Assembly (NCBI RefSeq): GCF_001542775.1
Contig: NZ_CP014145.1
Location: forward strand, 2,046,001 to 2,110,000
Direction: 5' to 3'
DNA: 64,000 nucleotides
DNA from: Microterricola viridarii
GTDB taxonomy: Bacteria; Actinomycetota; Actinomycetes; Actinomycetales; Microbacteriaceae
How positions within the stretch are numbered: position 1 is the first letter of the stretch; each line of letters begins with the position of its first letter. The notes under the pieces were generated by a model. The model made no database searches. It was not told the origin of the DNA and saw only the letters and a list, made by a program, of their open reading frames with translations. Shown here in pieces: positions 37,238 to 46,491 of this stretch. The translations under genes and the position numbers were made by a program.

Positions 37238-37948
37238 ATGGCGACTATGGCAACAGCGGTGAAGCACACGAGCACACGTCCCAAAGCGGCCGGTGCGCCG
37301 CGAGTTCCGCTCGACCGCGAGCGGATCATCGCCGTCGGTCTCGAGCTCGCCGCGGAGCCGGGCAGCCTGTCGATCTCGGTTCGGGAGCTCGGAGCAAGGC
37401 TCGGCACGGATCCGACTGCCATCTATCGGCATTTCCGGAACAAGGAGCAGCTGATGCAGGCCTTGCTCGACGAGGTCATCATGCGCAGCGTCATCGATGT
37501 GATCGCCGACCCGTCTGAGTGGCAGGAGCGCCTGCGGCAGCTCGCCGCCGCGACGCTCCACCACTTCGTGCTCTACCCGGCGATCGCCATCGAGGCAACG
37601 GTGCTCACCACCCAGGGGCCGGGCGAGTTGGCCGCGGTCGAGCTGATGCTCGACGCCTTCTCCCGGGCCGGGCTCGACGAGGACGAGATGGTGCACCAGT
37701 ACGCGCTGATGGCCTCGCTCGTGCTCTCCACCGCCGCCGGTATCGCCCGCGCCCGAGGCGAGCGCGCCCCGGGCAGCGACGAGAAGAGCCCCTGGATCGA
37801 CGGCCCGCTGCTCGCCGATCCGCGCAAGTACCCGCTGATCGCCGCCCTCGCCGGCAAGTTGGCCGACCTCGAGGACCACAGCCTGTTCACGTTCGGCGTC
37901 GACGCCCTGATCGAGTCGGCGGAGCGCCGTGCGGCCGCCCAGCACTGA
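37238..37948 (+). CDS. TetR-family regulator
   Basis: 236 aa. N-terminal helix-turn-helix at about 50-75: SISVRELGARLGTDPTAIYR followed by HFRNKEQLMQALLDEV. The C-terminal ligand domain resembles the TetR_C group found with LTTQGPGELAAVELML. It reads away from the amidohydrolase operon, so it is the likely repressor of that cluster and of itself. ATG 37238 (MATMATAV) or the next ATG, three codons on. Confidence 0.92.
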   Translation: MATMATAVKHTSTRPKAAGAPRVPLDRERIIAVGLELAAEPGSLSISVRELGARLGTDPTAIYRHFRNKEQLMQALLDEVIMRSVIDVIADPSEWQERLRQLAAATLHHFVLYPAIAIEATVLTTQGPGELAAVELMLDAFSRAGLDEDEMVHQYALMASLVLSTAAGIARARGERAPGSDEKSPWIDGPLLADPRKYPLIAALAGKLADLEDHSLFTFGVDALIESAERRAAAQH

Positions 37949-38249
37949 GCCCCGGGTGGTCCAGCTCCGCCGGTACCAGCTGGCGCCGGGCAGCTACGCC
38001 GAGTTCACTCAGTGGTGGGCCGAGCGGATGCGGCCGCTGCGCCTCGCGGCCGGCTTCGCGATCGACTTCGCCTACGGACTGCCCGAGTCGGAGGAGTTCG
38101 TCTGGGCGGTGAGCGCAGCGGGAGACCGCACAGACTTCCTCGCCCTCGAGGCCGCCTACCTGGCGTCGGAGGCACGCGCGGAGGTCATGCTCACACAGCC
38201 GGAACGCGCGCTGTCGATGCGGGTCGGGTTCGTCGATCAGGTCGGCTAA
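37929..38249 (+). CDS. NIPSNAP-like small protein
   Basis: 106 aa with the ferredoxin-like pattern VVQLRRYQLAPGSYAEFTQWW seen in NIPSNAP/dimeric alpha-beta barrel proteins. Function unknown. GTG 37929 overlaps the TetR gene by 20 bases; GTG 37956 (VVQLRRYQ) is also plausible. Its overlap with the regulator makes it part of the same control unit and perhaps of the pathway. Confidence 0.72.
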   Translation: MRPPSTEPRVVQLRRYQLAPGSYAEFTQWWAERMRPLRLAAGFAIDFAYGLPESEEFVWAVSAAGDRTDFLALEAAYLASEARAEVMLTQPERALSMRVGFVDQVG

Positions 38250-38316
38250 CTGCCGGCATCCGAGCGCCGAGCAGAACGCTGCACAGAACGCAGCGGAGAG
38301 ATTCGCAGCGTGGAGC

Positions 38317-39195
38317 CTAGAACGTGCCGCCCATGGTGCGCAGGCGCTCGACTCGGTCGGCGATCGGCGGGTGGGTGCTGAACAGGCGGTCCATGATGCC
38401 GGGCTTCAGCGGGTCGGCGATCCAGAGGTGCGCCATCGACGAGTTCTGTTTGAGCATCGGCCGGCCGTAGGCCTCGAGCTTGAGCAGCGCGTTGGCGAGG
38501 GCCTCCGGGTGCCGGGTGGTCATCGCCCCCGTGGCGTCGGCGAGGTACTCGCGCTGCCGGGAAACCGCCATCTGCACCATGCCGGCCACCAGCGGAGCGA
38601 CGAGCATGGCGACGATGCCGAACACCAGCACGATCGGGTTGCCGTTGTTGTTGTTGTTGCGGCCGAAGAACGCCATGCGCATGAACATGTCGGCGATGAA
38701 GCCGACCGCCACGACGAGCCCGAAGACGATCATCGAGACCCGGATGTCGTAGTTGCGCACGTGGCCGAGCTCGTGCGCCATGACGCCCTCGAGCTCGGAG
38801 TCGTCCATGATCTCGAGCAGCCCGGTCGTCGCGGCGACGATGGCGTGCTCCGGGTCACGGCCCGTGGCGAAGGCGTTCGGCGCCGGGTCGTTGATGATGT
38901 ACACCTTCGGCATGGGCGTGCCGGTCGTGATCGCGAGGTTCTCGACGACGCGCCAGAGCCGCGGGTGGTCGGTCACCGAGGTGACCTCGATGCCGCCGCT
39001 CATCGAGACGGCCTGGCTGCCGGCCAGGAAGTACTGGAACACGGCGTAGAGCGTCGCGATGACGAGCGTCGTGATGACGATCGACGGGCTCTGGTAGATA
39101 ACCGCCGCCAACCATCCCAGGCCGCCGATGATCAGCAGAAAGAAGATGATGATGAAGACGGTGTTGCGCTTGTTGCGGGCGATCGCGCTATACAT
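38317..39195 (-). CDS. htpX: M48 family metalloprotease, HtpX-like
   Basis: Membrane zinc protease (292 aa) for quality control of membrane proteins. The zinc motif HELGH (141-145) and third ligand E216 in SRQREYLADATGA are present. Two N-terminal helices (about 13-32, 40-60) and two more in the middle (about 155-175, 188-210). A run of five Asn (180-184) in the loop is encoded by a GTT/AAC microsatellite. A lemA gene lies just upstream on the same strand, a recurring pair. Confidence 0.94.
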   Translation of the reverse strand: MYSAIARNKRNTVFIIIFFLLIIGGLGWLAAVIYQSPSIVITTLVIATLYAVFQYFLAGSQAVSMSGGIEVTSVTDHPRLWRVVENLAITTGTPMPKVYIINDPAPNAFATGRDPEHAIVAATTGLLEIMDDSELEGVMAHELGHVRNYDIRVSMIVFGLVVAVGFIADMFMRMAFFGRNNNNNGNPIVLVFGIVAMLVAPLVAGMVQMAVSRQREYLADATGAMTTRHPEALANALLKLEAYGRPMLKQNSSMAHLWIADPLKPGIMDRLFSTHPPIADRVERLRTMGGTF

Positions 39196-39260
39196 GGTTC
39201 CTGATTACGGGGTTCCGGCAGAGGTGGGGGTGGTGCTCGTACGGGCTAGAGCGGTGCTGG

Positions 39261-39827
39261 TTAGAACTGCACGCGCGGCGGTTCGGCGATCGCCGCGGCG
39301 TCCGCCACCTCGAAGAACTGGCGCTCACCGAAGCCGAGCTTGCCGGCGAAGAAGTTGTTCGGGAACACCTTGATCTTGGTGTTCATCTCGCGCACGCCAC
39401 CGTTGTAGAAGCGGCGCGCGGCCTGGATCTTGTCTTCGGTGTCGACGAGCTCACCCTGCAACTGCAGGTAGTTCTGGCTGGCCTGGAGCTGCGGGTAAGC
39501 CTCGGCCACCGCGAAGATGCTCTTCAGCGCGCTCTGCATGTGGTTTTCGGCGACGGATGCGTCGGCCGGAGTCTGCACGGAGAGGCTCTCGGCGCGGGCC
39601 TTGGTCACGCTCTCGAACACGCCGCGCTCGTGCGCCGCGTAGCCCTTGACCGACTCGATCAGGTTGGGGATCAGATCGGCACGACGCTTCAGCTGCACGG
39701 TGATGTCGCTCCAGGCCTCATCGACGCGCACGTTCAACGTGACGAGCGAGTTGTACGTCGCCCACAGGTAAATGCCGACGATGGCGGCGAGTACGACGAC
39801 GATAAGAATCGGGATGAGCCATTCCAT
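39261..39827 (-). CDS. lemA: LemA family protein
   Basis: 188 aa, one N-terminal membrane helix (about 4-24) followed by the helical LemA domain: YNSLVTLNVRVDEAWSDI, then LKRRADLIPNLIESVKGYA and FNGG-like ARRFYNGGVREMN. Function unknown; often next to HtpX-type proteases. AGGAG precedes ATG 39827. 65 bases separate it from htpX. The 208-bp region between lemA and the ABC gene (39828-40035) holds no gene I can see. Confidence 0.95.
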   Translation of the reverse strand: MEWLIPILIVVVLAAIVGIYLWATYNSLVTLNVRVDEAWSDITVQLKRRADLIPNLIESVKGYAAHERGVFESVTKARAESLSVQTPADASVAENHMQSALKSIFAVAEAYPQLQASQNYLQLQGELVDTEDKIQAARRFYNGGVREMNTKIKVFPNNFFAGKLGFGERQFFEVADAAAIAEPPRVQF

Positions 39828-40035
39828 GGCAGATGCTCCTTGAGAACGCGTGAGTGTGAGGCTGGACTTGCTTGGGTGCTTCTCCATACTATGGGGCCGT
39901 TTCGAGCATTCATGGCGTTCCCACCAGACTCCAAGGCGCCCCGCCGCATACTCCCGGCCGACACCGGCGACATGCCGGTGGGACGTGCCCAGATCGGGGG
40001 TATCAGCGGGGCCGCGAGGGGCGAATAATACGAGC

Positions 40036-40845
40036 ATGACAAATGCGGATGCCAGCGACGTCGCGATCAGCATCGACGGGCTGCACGTGCGGCGCGGCCG
40101 CACCGCGGTGCTTCACGGGCTGCGACTCGACGTGCCCCGCGGCCAGGTGGTCGGCCTGCTCGGCCCGAGCGGCTGCGGCAAGACCACGCTGATGCGCTCC
40201 ATCGTGGGGGTGCAGCAACTCGGATCGGGCACCGTCACGGTGCTCGGCCAGCCCGGCGGCAGCGCGGGGCTCAGACACAAGATCGGCTATGTCACCCAGT
40301 CCGCCAGCGTCTACGACGATCTGACGGTGCGCCAGAACCTGGACTACTTCCGCCGCGTGCTCGGGGCCCCGGCCGGCGACACGCAGCGGGTGCTGGAGGC
40401 CACGGCGCTCACTCCGCAGGCGGAGAGCCTCGCCGGCGACCTCTCCGGCGGCCAGCGCAGTCGGGTGTCGTTGGCCACTGCGCTGCTCGGCACCCCCGAG
40501 CTGCTGGTGCTCGACGAACCCACGGTGGGCCTCGACCCGGTGCTGCGGGGCGAGCTGTGGGGCCTGTTCCATCGGCTCGCGGCGGGCGGGGTCAGCCTGC
40601 TCGTCTCCAGCCACGTGATGGACGAGGCCACCCGCTGCGACCGGCTGCTGCTGATGCGCGACGGCGACATCCTCTTCGACGACACCCCGGTGGCGCTGCT
40701 GGCCAGCACGGGCAAGGCCGACGCCGAGAGCGCCTTCCTCGAGGTGATCACCCGGCAGGCCGCACCCGAACACGGCGCAGATGAGCACGGTGGGCAGGAG
40801 CCCCCTCGCCGCGGCCACGGCCACGGGCGGCGGGAACGCTCATGA
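40036..40845 (+). CDS. ABC exporter ATPase
   Basis: 269 aa. Walker A LLGPSGCGKTTLM, signature LSGGQRSRVSLATAL, Walker B LLVLDEPTVGLD and switch SSHVMDEA. DrrA/NatA-like, so export rather than import. The tail (about 245-269) is rich in His, Gly and Arg (GHGHGRRERS), an unusual end. Overlaps its permease by four bases (ATGA at 40842). Confidence 0.93.
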   Translation: MTNADASDVAISIDGLHVRRGRTAVLHGLRLDVPRGQVVGLLGPSGCGKTTLMRSIVGVQQLGSGTVTVLGQPGGSAGLRHKIGYVTQSASVYDDLTVRQNLDYFRRVLGAPAGDTQRVLEATALTPQAESLAGDLSGGQRSRVSLATALLGTPELLVLDEPTVGLDPVLRGELWGLFHRLAAGGVSLLVSSHVMDEATRCDRLLLMRDGDILFDDTPVALLASTGKADAESAFLEVITRQAAPEHGADEHGGQEPPRRGHGHGRRERS

Positions 40846-41576
40846 ACGGGCATCGCCTGCTGGCGACTACCGGCCGGGTGCTCACCCAGATCCGGCACGA
40901 CCCGCGCACGATCGCGCTGCTGCTGCTCGTGCCGACGCTGCTGATCGGGCTCGTGGCGTGGATCTTCTCCGATACGACCGTGTTCGACACGATCGGTCCG
41001 GCGATGATCGCGCTGTTCCCGTTCATCGTGATGTTCCTGGTCACCAGCATCGCGACGCTGCGGGAGCGGCGAACGGGCACCCTGGAGCGGCTGCTGGCGA
41101 TGCCGCTCGGCCGCGGCGACTTCCTGTTCGGGTACACGCTGGCCTTCGGCCTGCTCGCGATCGTGCAGGCCAGCATCGCGGTGGCCTTCGCCGTCTGGGT
41201 GTGCGGGCTGCAGATCTCCGGCCCGATCGGGCTGTTGCTGCTGGTGGCGGTGATGGACGCCGTGCTCGGCACCACGCTGGGGCTGCTGGCGAGTGCGTTC
41301 GCCCGCACCGAGTTCCAAGTGGTGCAATTCATGCCGCTGATCATCTTCCCGCAGATCCTGTTGGGCGGCATTTTCCTGCCGCGCGACCAGCTGCCGGCGG
41401 GGCTGCGCGAGATCAGCGACTGGCTGCCGCTCTCGCATGCGATCGACGCGCTCAACGATGTAGCCGCCGGCGTGGCCGACTACGGCCCGGTGTGGGTCGA
41501 CATCGGCATCATCGCGGTGTGGGCCATCGGAGCCGTCGTGCTCGGCTCGCTGACGCTGCGCCGCCAGACACCCTAA
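40842..41576 (+). CDS. ABC-2 type transporter permease
   Basis: 244 aa, six helices, with the ABC-2 pattern RRTGTLERLLAMPLGRGDFL and IIFPQILLGGIFLPRDQLPAGL. Pairs with the upstream ATPase. Exported substrate unknown; drugs, lipids or antibiotics are typical. The gene ends at the edge of the tandem repeat array. Confidence 0.93.
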   Translation: MNGHRLLATTGRVLTQIRHDPRTIALLLLVPTLLIGLVAWIFSDTTVFDTIGPAMIALFPFIVMFLVTSIATLRERRTGTLERLLAMPLGRGDFLFGYTLAFGLLAIVQASIAVAFAVWVCGLQISGPIGLLLLVAVMDAVLGTTLGLLASAFARTEFQVVQFMPLIIFPQILLGGIFLPRDQLPAGLREISDWLPLSHAIDALNDVAAGVADYGPVWVDIGIIAVWAIGAVVLGSLTLRRQTP

Positions 41577-41580
41577 GAGG

Positions 41581-42520
41581 TTTCGACAGGCTCAACCAAC
41601 GGATGTGCAGTCACCCGCACCCTGACCTTCTTCCCCGTCCTCTCCCCCGCTGGTCGAGTAGGCGCGCCAGCGCCGTATCGAGACCCGGTATCAGACCGGA
41701 CACCGAGCCGCGCACCAGGTTTCGAGAGGCTCAACCAACGGATGGGCAGTCACCCGCACCCTGACCTCTGCCCCGCCCTCTCCCCCGCTGGTCGAGTAGG
41801 CGCGCCAGCGCCGTATCGAGACCCGGTATCGGACCGGACACCGAGCCGCGCACGAAGTTTCGACAGGCTCAACCAACGGATGGACAGTCGCCCGCACTCC
41901 GCATTCTTCCCCGCCCTCTCCCCCGCTGGTCGAGTAGGCGCGCCAGCGCCGTATTGAGACCCGGTATCAGACCGGACACCGAGCCGCGTACGAGGTTTCG
42001 ACAGGCTCAACCAACGGATGGACAGTCGCCCGCACTCCGCATTCTTCCCCGCCCTCTCCCCCGCTGGTCGAGTAGGCGCGCCAGCGCCGTATTGAGACCC
42101 GGTATCAGACCGGACACCGAGCCGCGTACGAGGTTTCGACAGGCTCAACCAACGGATGGACAGTCACCCGCACCCCGCCGTCCTCTCCCCGTCCTCTCCC
42201 CCGTCCTCTCCGCCGCTGGTCGAGTAGGCGCGCCAGCGCCGTATCGAGACCCGGTATCAGACCGGACACCGAGCCTCGCACGAGGGTTCGACAGGCTCAA
42301 CCAACGGATGGGCAGTCGCCCGCACCCCGCCGTCCTCTTCCCCGTCCTCTCCCCTGCTGGTCGAGCAGGCGCGCCAGCGCCGTATCGAGACCCGGTATCA
42401 GACCGGACACCGAGCCTCACACGAGGTTTCGACAGGCTCAACCAACGGATGGGCAGTCACCCGCACCCCGACCTCTGCCCCGCCCTCTCCCCCGCTGGTC
42501 GAGTAGGCGCGCCCGGCCAG
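41581..42520. repeat. 138-bp tandem repeat array (seven units)
   Basis: Units begin (TTTCGACAGGCTCAACCA) at 41581, 41720, 41858, 41996, 42134, 42286 and 42427, so the period is 138 with one 152 and one 141. Each unit joins an R1 core, a pyrimidine-rich spacer (CCCTCTCCCCC-type), an R2 motif (GGTCGAGTAGGCGCGCCAGC) and a short tail ACCGAGCC. The repeats read openly in some frames because 138 is a multiple of three, but nothing there is a gene. Array lies between converging genes. Confidence 0.93.
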
Positions 42521-42533
42521 CGGCGGGGCGGGC

Positions 42534-43937
42534 TCAGGCGCCGAGCACCTGGCGCAGGTACGGGTTCGCGAAGATGCGCTCGGGGTCGAGCCGGTCCCGC
42601 ACCGCCAAGAAGTCGTCGAAGCGCGGGTACACGGTGCGCAGCGACTCCGCGTCGCGGTAGTGCATCTTGCCCCAGTGCGGCCGGCCGCCGTGTCCCATCA
42701 TGATCTTCTCGACCGCGCGGAAGTACTCCTCCGGGTCTTCCCGGAAAAAGCGGTGCACGGCGATGTAGCCGCTGTCGCGCCCGTAGGCCGTCGACAGCCA
42801 GTTGTCGTCGGCCGCGGCGGCGCGCACCTCCAGCGGGAAGGAGATCTTCCAGTCCTTGCGCGCAATCAGTGTGCGCACCTCGACGAGGGCGTCCGGTACC
42901 TCGGCCAGCGGCAGCGCGTACTCCATCTCACGGAAGCGCACCGTGCGGCTGGTGGTGAAGACCGACGGTGACAGGTCGGTGAAGTCGCGGTTGCCGGTGA
43001 CCTTGTCGGCCAGCCGGCTGAGGTGCGGGATGATGCTGGGCACGGCAACACCGACGTTGCAGAGCGCCCGGTACAGCGTGTTGCCGACGAGCTCGTCGTC
43101 GACCCACCGTTTGAACGGCGGGATCGGTGAGAGGGCGGCATCCCCCGGCAGTCGGGTGTTCGTCTTGGTCAGCGCCGTGTCGGTGTGCGGGAACCAGTAG
43201 AACTCGAAGTGGTCGGCGGATGCGGTGCGCTCCAGGAACCCGTCGAGAACCTGCTGCAGCGGCTCGGGCCGTTCGACGGCCTGCAGCACGAAGGTGGGCA
43301 CCAGTTGCAGCGTGACGTCGACGATGATGCCGAGGGCTCCGAGGCCCAGCCGGGCCGCGGGCAGCAGCTCGGCGTTCACGGTGTCGCCGCTGCAGTCGGT
43401 GCCAATCCGCATCAGCTCGCCGTTGCCGGTGACCAGCGTCAGGCCGATGATCTGGGTGGCGAGGCCGCCGAGTTTCAGGCCGGTTCCGTGCGTGCCGGTG
43501 GAGAGCGCGCCGGCGATGGTCTGCCTATCGACGTCGCCCATGTTCGGCAGCGCCAGTCCGAGCGGGCCGAGCAGAGCGGGCAGCTGGTACAGGTTGGTTC
43601 CGGCGGCGAGCGTGACCTGGTGCTTGGCGGCGTTGTGGTCCAAGACGCCGCGCAGCCCGGAGAGCTCCAGCTGCACGCCGGGCGCCACCGCGATGCCGGT
43701 GAAGCTGTGCCCGGCGCCGACGGCCTTGATCGTGAGGCCGCTTCCGGCGGCGGCCCGAACGGCCCGCTGCACAGCGCCGACGCTGGCCGGTCGCTCGACA
43801 CGCACAGGGCGCACCGTCTCGGTGCGGCCCCAATTGTGCCAGCGCGCCCCCGTCGCAGCCATCGCCGCCTCATCTCTCGTCGTTCTCTGCTTCATTGCAC
43901 CGTGGGCGTTGCCATCCCGGACGCGCTCTGCACTCAC
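42534..43937 (-). CDS. FAD-linked sugar-1,4-lactone oxidase (ALO family)
   Basis: 467 aa. The N-terminal FAD-binding PCMH domain has KAVGAGHSFTGIA; the His in GHS is the position that often links FAD covalently. The C-terminal ALO domain ends HWGKMHY and FLAVRDRLDPERIFANPYLR. The family oxidises aldonolactones (D-arabinono- or gulonolactone) or alditols to the 2-keto or aldehyde form. GTG 43937 overlaps the upstream stop by four bases, so it is last in the TetR-MFS-PLP-oxidase operon. Substrate unknown. Confidence 0.9.
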   Translation of the reverse strand: MSAERVRDGNAHGAMKQRTTRDEAAMAATGARWHNWGRTETVRPVRVERPASVGAVQRAVRAAAGSGLTIKAVGAGHSFTGIAVAPGVQLELSGLRGVLDHNAAKHQVTLAAGTNLYQLPALLGPLGLALPNMGDVDRQTIAGALSTGTHGTGLKLGGLATQIIGLTLVTGNGELMRIGTDCSGDTVNAELLPAARLGLGALGIIVDVTLQLVPTFVLQAVERPEPLQQVLDGFLERTASADHFEFYWFPHTDTALTKTNTRLPGDAALSPIPPFKRWVDDELVGNTLYRALCNVGVAVPSIIPHLSRLADKVTGNRDFTDLSPSVFTTSRTVRFREMEYALPLAEVPDALVEVRTLIARKDWKISFPLEVRAAAADDNWLSTAYGRDSGYIAVHRFFREDPEEYFRAVEKIMMGHGGRPHWGKMHYRDAESLRTVYPRFDDFLAVRDRLDPERIFANPYLRQVLGA

Positions 43938-45205
43938 AGGAATGCCTTTCCCTCACCGCGGTAGCTGGGCATCATGCCCAGCACCCGATCCCCATCGATC
44001 AGTGCGAACTCGTTGACGTGCTCGGCGAGCTCGCCGGATTTCGTGTGCCGCAGCCACACCCGGTCGCCCGGTCGCAGCCGGCCGGCGGCCTCCCCCGTCA
44101 GCGGGCTCTGTACCTCGCCGGCCATCTCGCGCGCCACGAAGCTGAGGCCCTCCGGCCACGCCAGCTGGGGCAGCCGATCCACGTCGGGCGGGCCGGATGC
44201 CACCCAGCCGCCGCCGAGCATTGTGGCGGTGTCGGCCGTCGCCTTGCGCACGATGGGCAGCGCGAAGGCTGCAGCCGGGGCGGGGGCGAAGTGCTCGTAG
44301 TTGTCGAAGAGGTGGCCGCCGAAGATGCCGCTGCCGGCGGCGATCTCCGTCACCGAGGCGTCACTCGAGGTGCTCTCCAGTGAGCCGGTGCCGCCGCCGT
44401 TGACGAACTCCAGCGGCGTGAGGGCGCGCACGGCGGCCACGGCGGCACCGCGGCGCTCGTGCAGCTCGGCGATCGACTGCTTCTGCATCCAGCGGTTGAT
44501 GGCCCCGTCGACGGGTTTGCCGATCGGCCGGTTGCCGACGCCGGCGATCTGCGCCTCATACGCCATCATGCCGACCAGGTCGAAGCCGGCCCTGTCCACG
44601 ATGTAGCCGGCCAGAGCCCGGGCCTCGTCGACGCCGTGCACCGGGGAGCGCCACACGCCGAGGTGGCCGAGAACGGGCGCGTTCCACGAGGCGTCGAGTT
44701 CCAGGCACACCCGGATGCTCTCCCGCTGCCCCGGTTTCAGCACCGCGTCGATGACGTCGAGCTGGTCCGGCGCGTCCACCATCAGGGTGATCCGGGCGGC
44801 CAGTTCCGGCGTGGTGGCCAGTCGGCGGATGCTGGCCCGGTCGACGCTCGGGTAGCCGACGACGACGTCGTCCACGGTCTCGGCCAGCCAGAGTGCCTCG
44901 GCCAGCGTGTAGGCCAGCACACCGTGGTAGCCGGGCAGGGCGAGCAGCTGCTCAATGACGCCGCGCACCCGGAGGGACTTGCTGGCGACGCGGATCGGCA
45001 TGCCGGCGGCCCGGCGCACCATGTCGCTGGCATTGTGCCGGAGAGCGTCCAGCTGCAGAACCGCGAACGGCGGGTCGAGCTCGGCGGTGGCGGCGTCCAG
45101 GCGGCGCCAGTAGTCGGCGCCCCGGAAGCGGGCAGGCAACGTTGACGTCGCCATGCCGACATCCGGCAGCTCGAACCCCGAGCGCAAGCCCAGTTCGATA
45201 CTCAT
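43934..45205 (-). CDS. PLP fold type III enzyme, alanine-racemase / D-amino acid aldolase-like
   Basis: 423 aa, TIM-barrel PLP enzyme of the alanine racemase N-terminal fold. Schiff-base lysine K76 in IRVASKSLRV; phosphate binding loop FVNGGGTGS; second-shell HLGVWRSPVHG. The C-terminal beta domain follows (PGDRVWLRHTKSGELAEHV). Relatives are annotated as amino acid deaminase/aldolase and split D-threonine-like or hydroxy amino acids. It is coupled to the MFS gene (TGATG overlap at 45205) and to the oxidase gene. Confidence 0.88.
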   Translation of the reverse strand: MSIELGLRSGFELPDVGMATSTLPARFRGADYWRRLDAATAELDPPFAVLQLDALRHNASDMVRRAAGMPIRVASKSLRVRGVIEQLLALPGYHGVLAYTLAEALWLAETVDDVVVGYPSVDRASIRRLATTPELAARITLMVDAPDQLDVIDAVLKPGQRESIRVCLELDASWNAPVLGHLGVWRSPVHGVDEARALAGYIVDRAGFDLVGMMAYEAQIAGVGNRPIGKPVDGAINRWMQKQSIAELHERRGAAVAAVRALTPLEFVNGGGTGSLESTSSDASVTEIAAGSGIFGGHLFDNYEHFAPAPAAAFALPIVRKATADTATMLGGGWVASGPPDVDRLPQLAWPEGLSFVAREMAGEVQSPLTGEAAGRLRPGDRVWLRHTKSGELAEHVNEFALIDGDRVLGMMPSYRGEGKAFL

Positions 45206-46491
45206 CAGCGCACCCCCTTCACCCGCGAGACGGCGAGGGCGCCGGCAAAGGCGAACACGGCCGACATCAGGAACAAGCCCTCGAAGCTGCCGAGCACCGC
45301 CACGGTTGCGGCGCCGAGCATGGGCGCGATGGCCTGTGGCACCGTCGTGGCGATGTTCATGATGCCCAGGTCTTTGCCGCGGGTGGCCGGGTCCGGCAGC
45401 ACCTGGGTGGCCAGGGCCTGGTCGACAGAGAGGAAGCAGCCGTAGCCGAGGCCGAGCAGTCCGGCCGCAACCATGGCGACGGGCAGGCTGGGGAAGAACG
45501 CCAGCATCAGGGCGGCCACGGCCTGAGCCGAGGACGACATGAACACGAAGGCTTTGCGCCGGCCGAGGCGGTCGGAGAGCCGGCCGAGCACGAGCGAGGC
45601 GAGCACGACGAAGACCATGTAGATCAGCGTGAGCAGGATTAGGTTGTCTTCGGCGTTCGCGTCCTTCAGCTGGAACATCAGGAAGTACAGCAGCAGGCTG
45701 GTGCCGAAGGCGTTGCCGAAGTTGACCAGGATGCGGCTGAGCAGCGTCCAGCCGAAGTCGGGGTAGCGACGCGGGCTGATCCACAGGCTGGCCAGGATGC
45801 CGCGGGTGCTCAGTCGTTCGCGCTGCGCGGGCAGCAGCACCGCGTCCGGCCGGAGCAGGAACGGGATCATCAGCAGCACCAGCAGCAGGGCCATCGAGAG
45901 GTAGCCGAGCAGCTGGCCGGTGAAGACGGTGAGCACCAGCACGAGTCCGAGGATGGTGCCGACGGCCTGCGGGGCCGACATCCAGCCGGAGACGTAGCCG
46001 CGCTGGTTCACCGGCACCTGGTCGGAGATGGTCGCGGTGAGTGCGGCGGTGAGCACGCAGAATCCGGTGCTGGCGAGGATCCAGCAGATCGCGATGCCCA
46101 CCAGCTGGGTCTGGAAGCCGAGTGCGGCCAGGGCGGAGGCGAAGAGCAGCGTGCCGGCGGCGATCCAGGGCCGGCGGCGGCCGAAGCGGGAGGTGGTGCG
46201 GTCGCTGAGCGCCCCGGTGAGCGGGAAGGCCAGCATCGCGATGAGGCCGGCGATGCCGGAGATCACGCCGAATGCCACGACGCTGTCCGTCCAGTGCTCC
46301 GGCTTCAGCTGGGCGTCGATCTGCACCGGCAGCAGCAGCTGCACGGGCGTCAGCTGGGCCATCCAGATGCCCAGCCAGGCACTGCCGAAGGCCGCGATCC
46401 AGCGGCCGGGCACGCGCTGGGTCGGCTCGGCGAAGACGCCGGGCAGTGCCGGGCTGGCGTTGTGTGCCGTGGTCGTCGGCTCGCCGCTCAT
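45205..46491 (-). CDS. MFS transporter
   Basis: 428 aa, twelve helices predicted. Loop 2-3 holds GALSDRTTSRFGRRRPWI, the MFS motif A pattern, typical of sugar or glycoside-type symporters in the GPH/SLC45-like group; a second copy, GRLSDRLGRRKAFVF, lies in the second half. Substrate unknown. ATG 46491 overlaps the TetR stop by four bases. Confidence 0.92.
   Translation of the reverse strand: MSGEPTTTAHNASPALPGVFAEPTQRVPGRWIAAFGSAWLGIWMAQLTPVQLLLPVQIDAQLKPEHWTDSVVAFGVISGIAGLIAMLAFPLTGALSDRTTSRFGRRRPWIAAGTLLFASALAALGFQTQLVGIAICWILASTGFCVLTAALTATISDQVPVNQRGYVSGWMSAPQAVGTILGLVLVLTVFTGQLLGYLSMALLLVLLMIPFLLRPDAVLLPAQRERLSTRGILASLWISPRRYPDFGWTLLSRILVNFGNAFGTSLLLYFLMFQLKDANAEDNLILLTLIYMVFVVLASLVLGRLSDRLGRRKAFVFMSSSAQAVAALMLAFFPSLPVAMVAAGLLGLGYGCFLSVDQALATQVLPDPATRGKDLGIMNIATTVPQAIAPMLGAATVAVLGSFEGLFLMSAVFAFAGALAVSRVKGVR

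Noticed and set aside
38630..38660. GTT microsatellite in htpX as a frameshift switch
   Set aside because: The unit is three bases, so slippage keeps the frame; it only varies the number of Asn in a loop.
41742..42703. Long open frames across the tandem array, with repeats such as RPGIRPDTEPRTRFRQAQPTDG
   Set aside because: They exist only because the repeat period is a multiple of three; both strands are open alike, and there are no ribosome sites or known domains.
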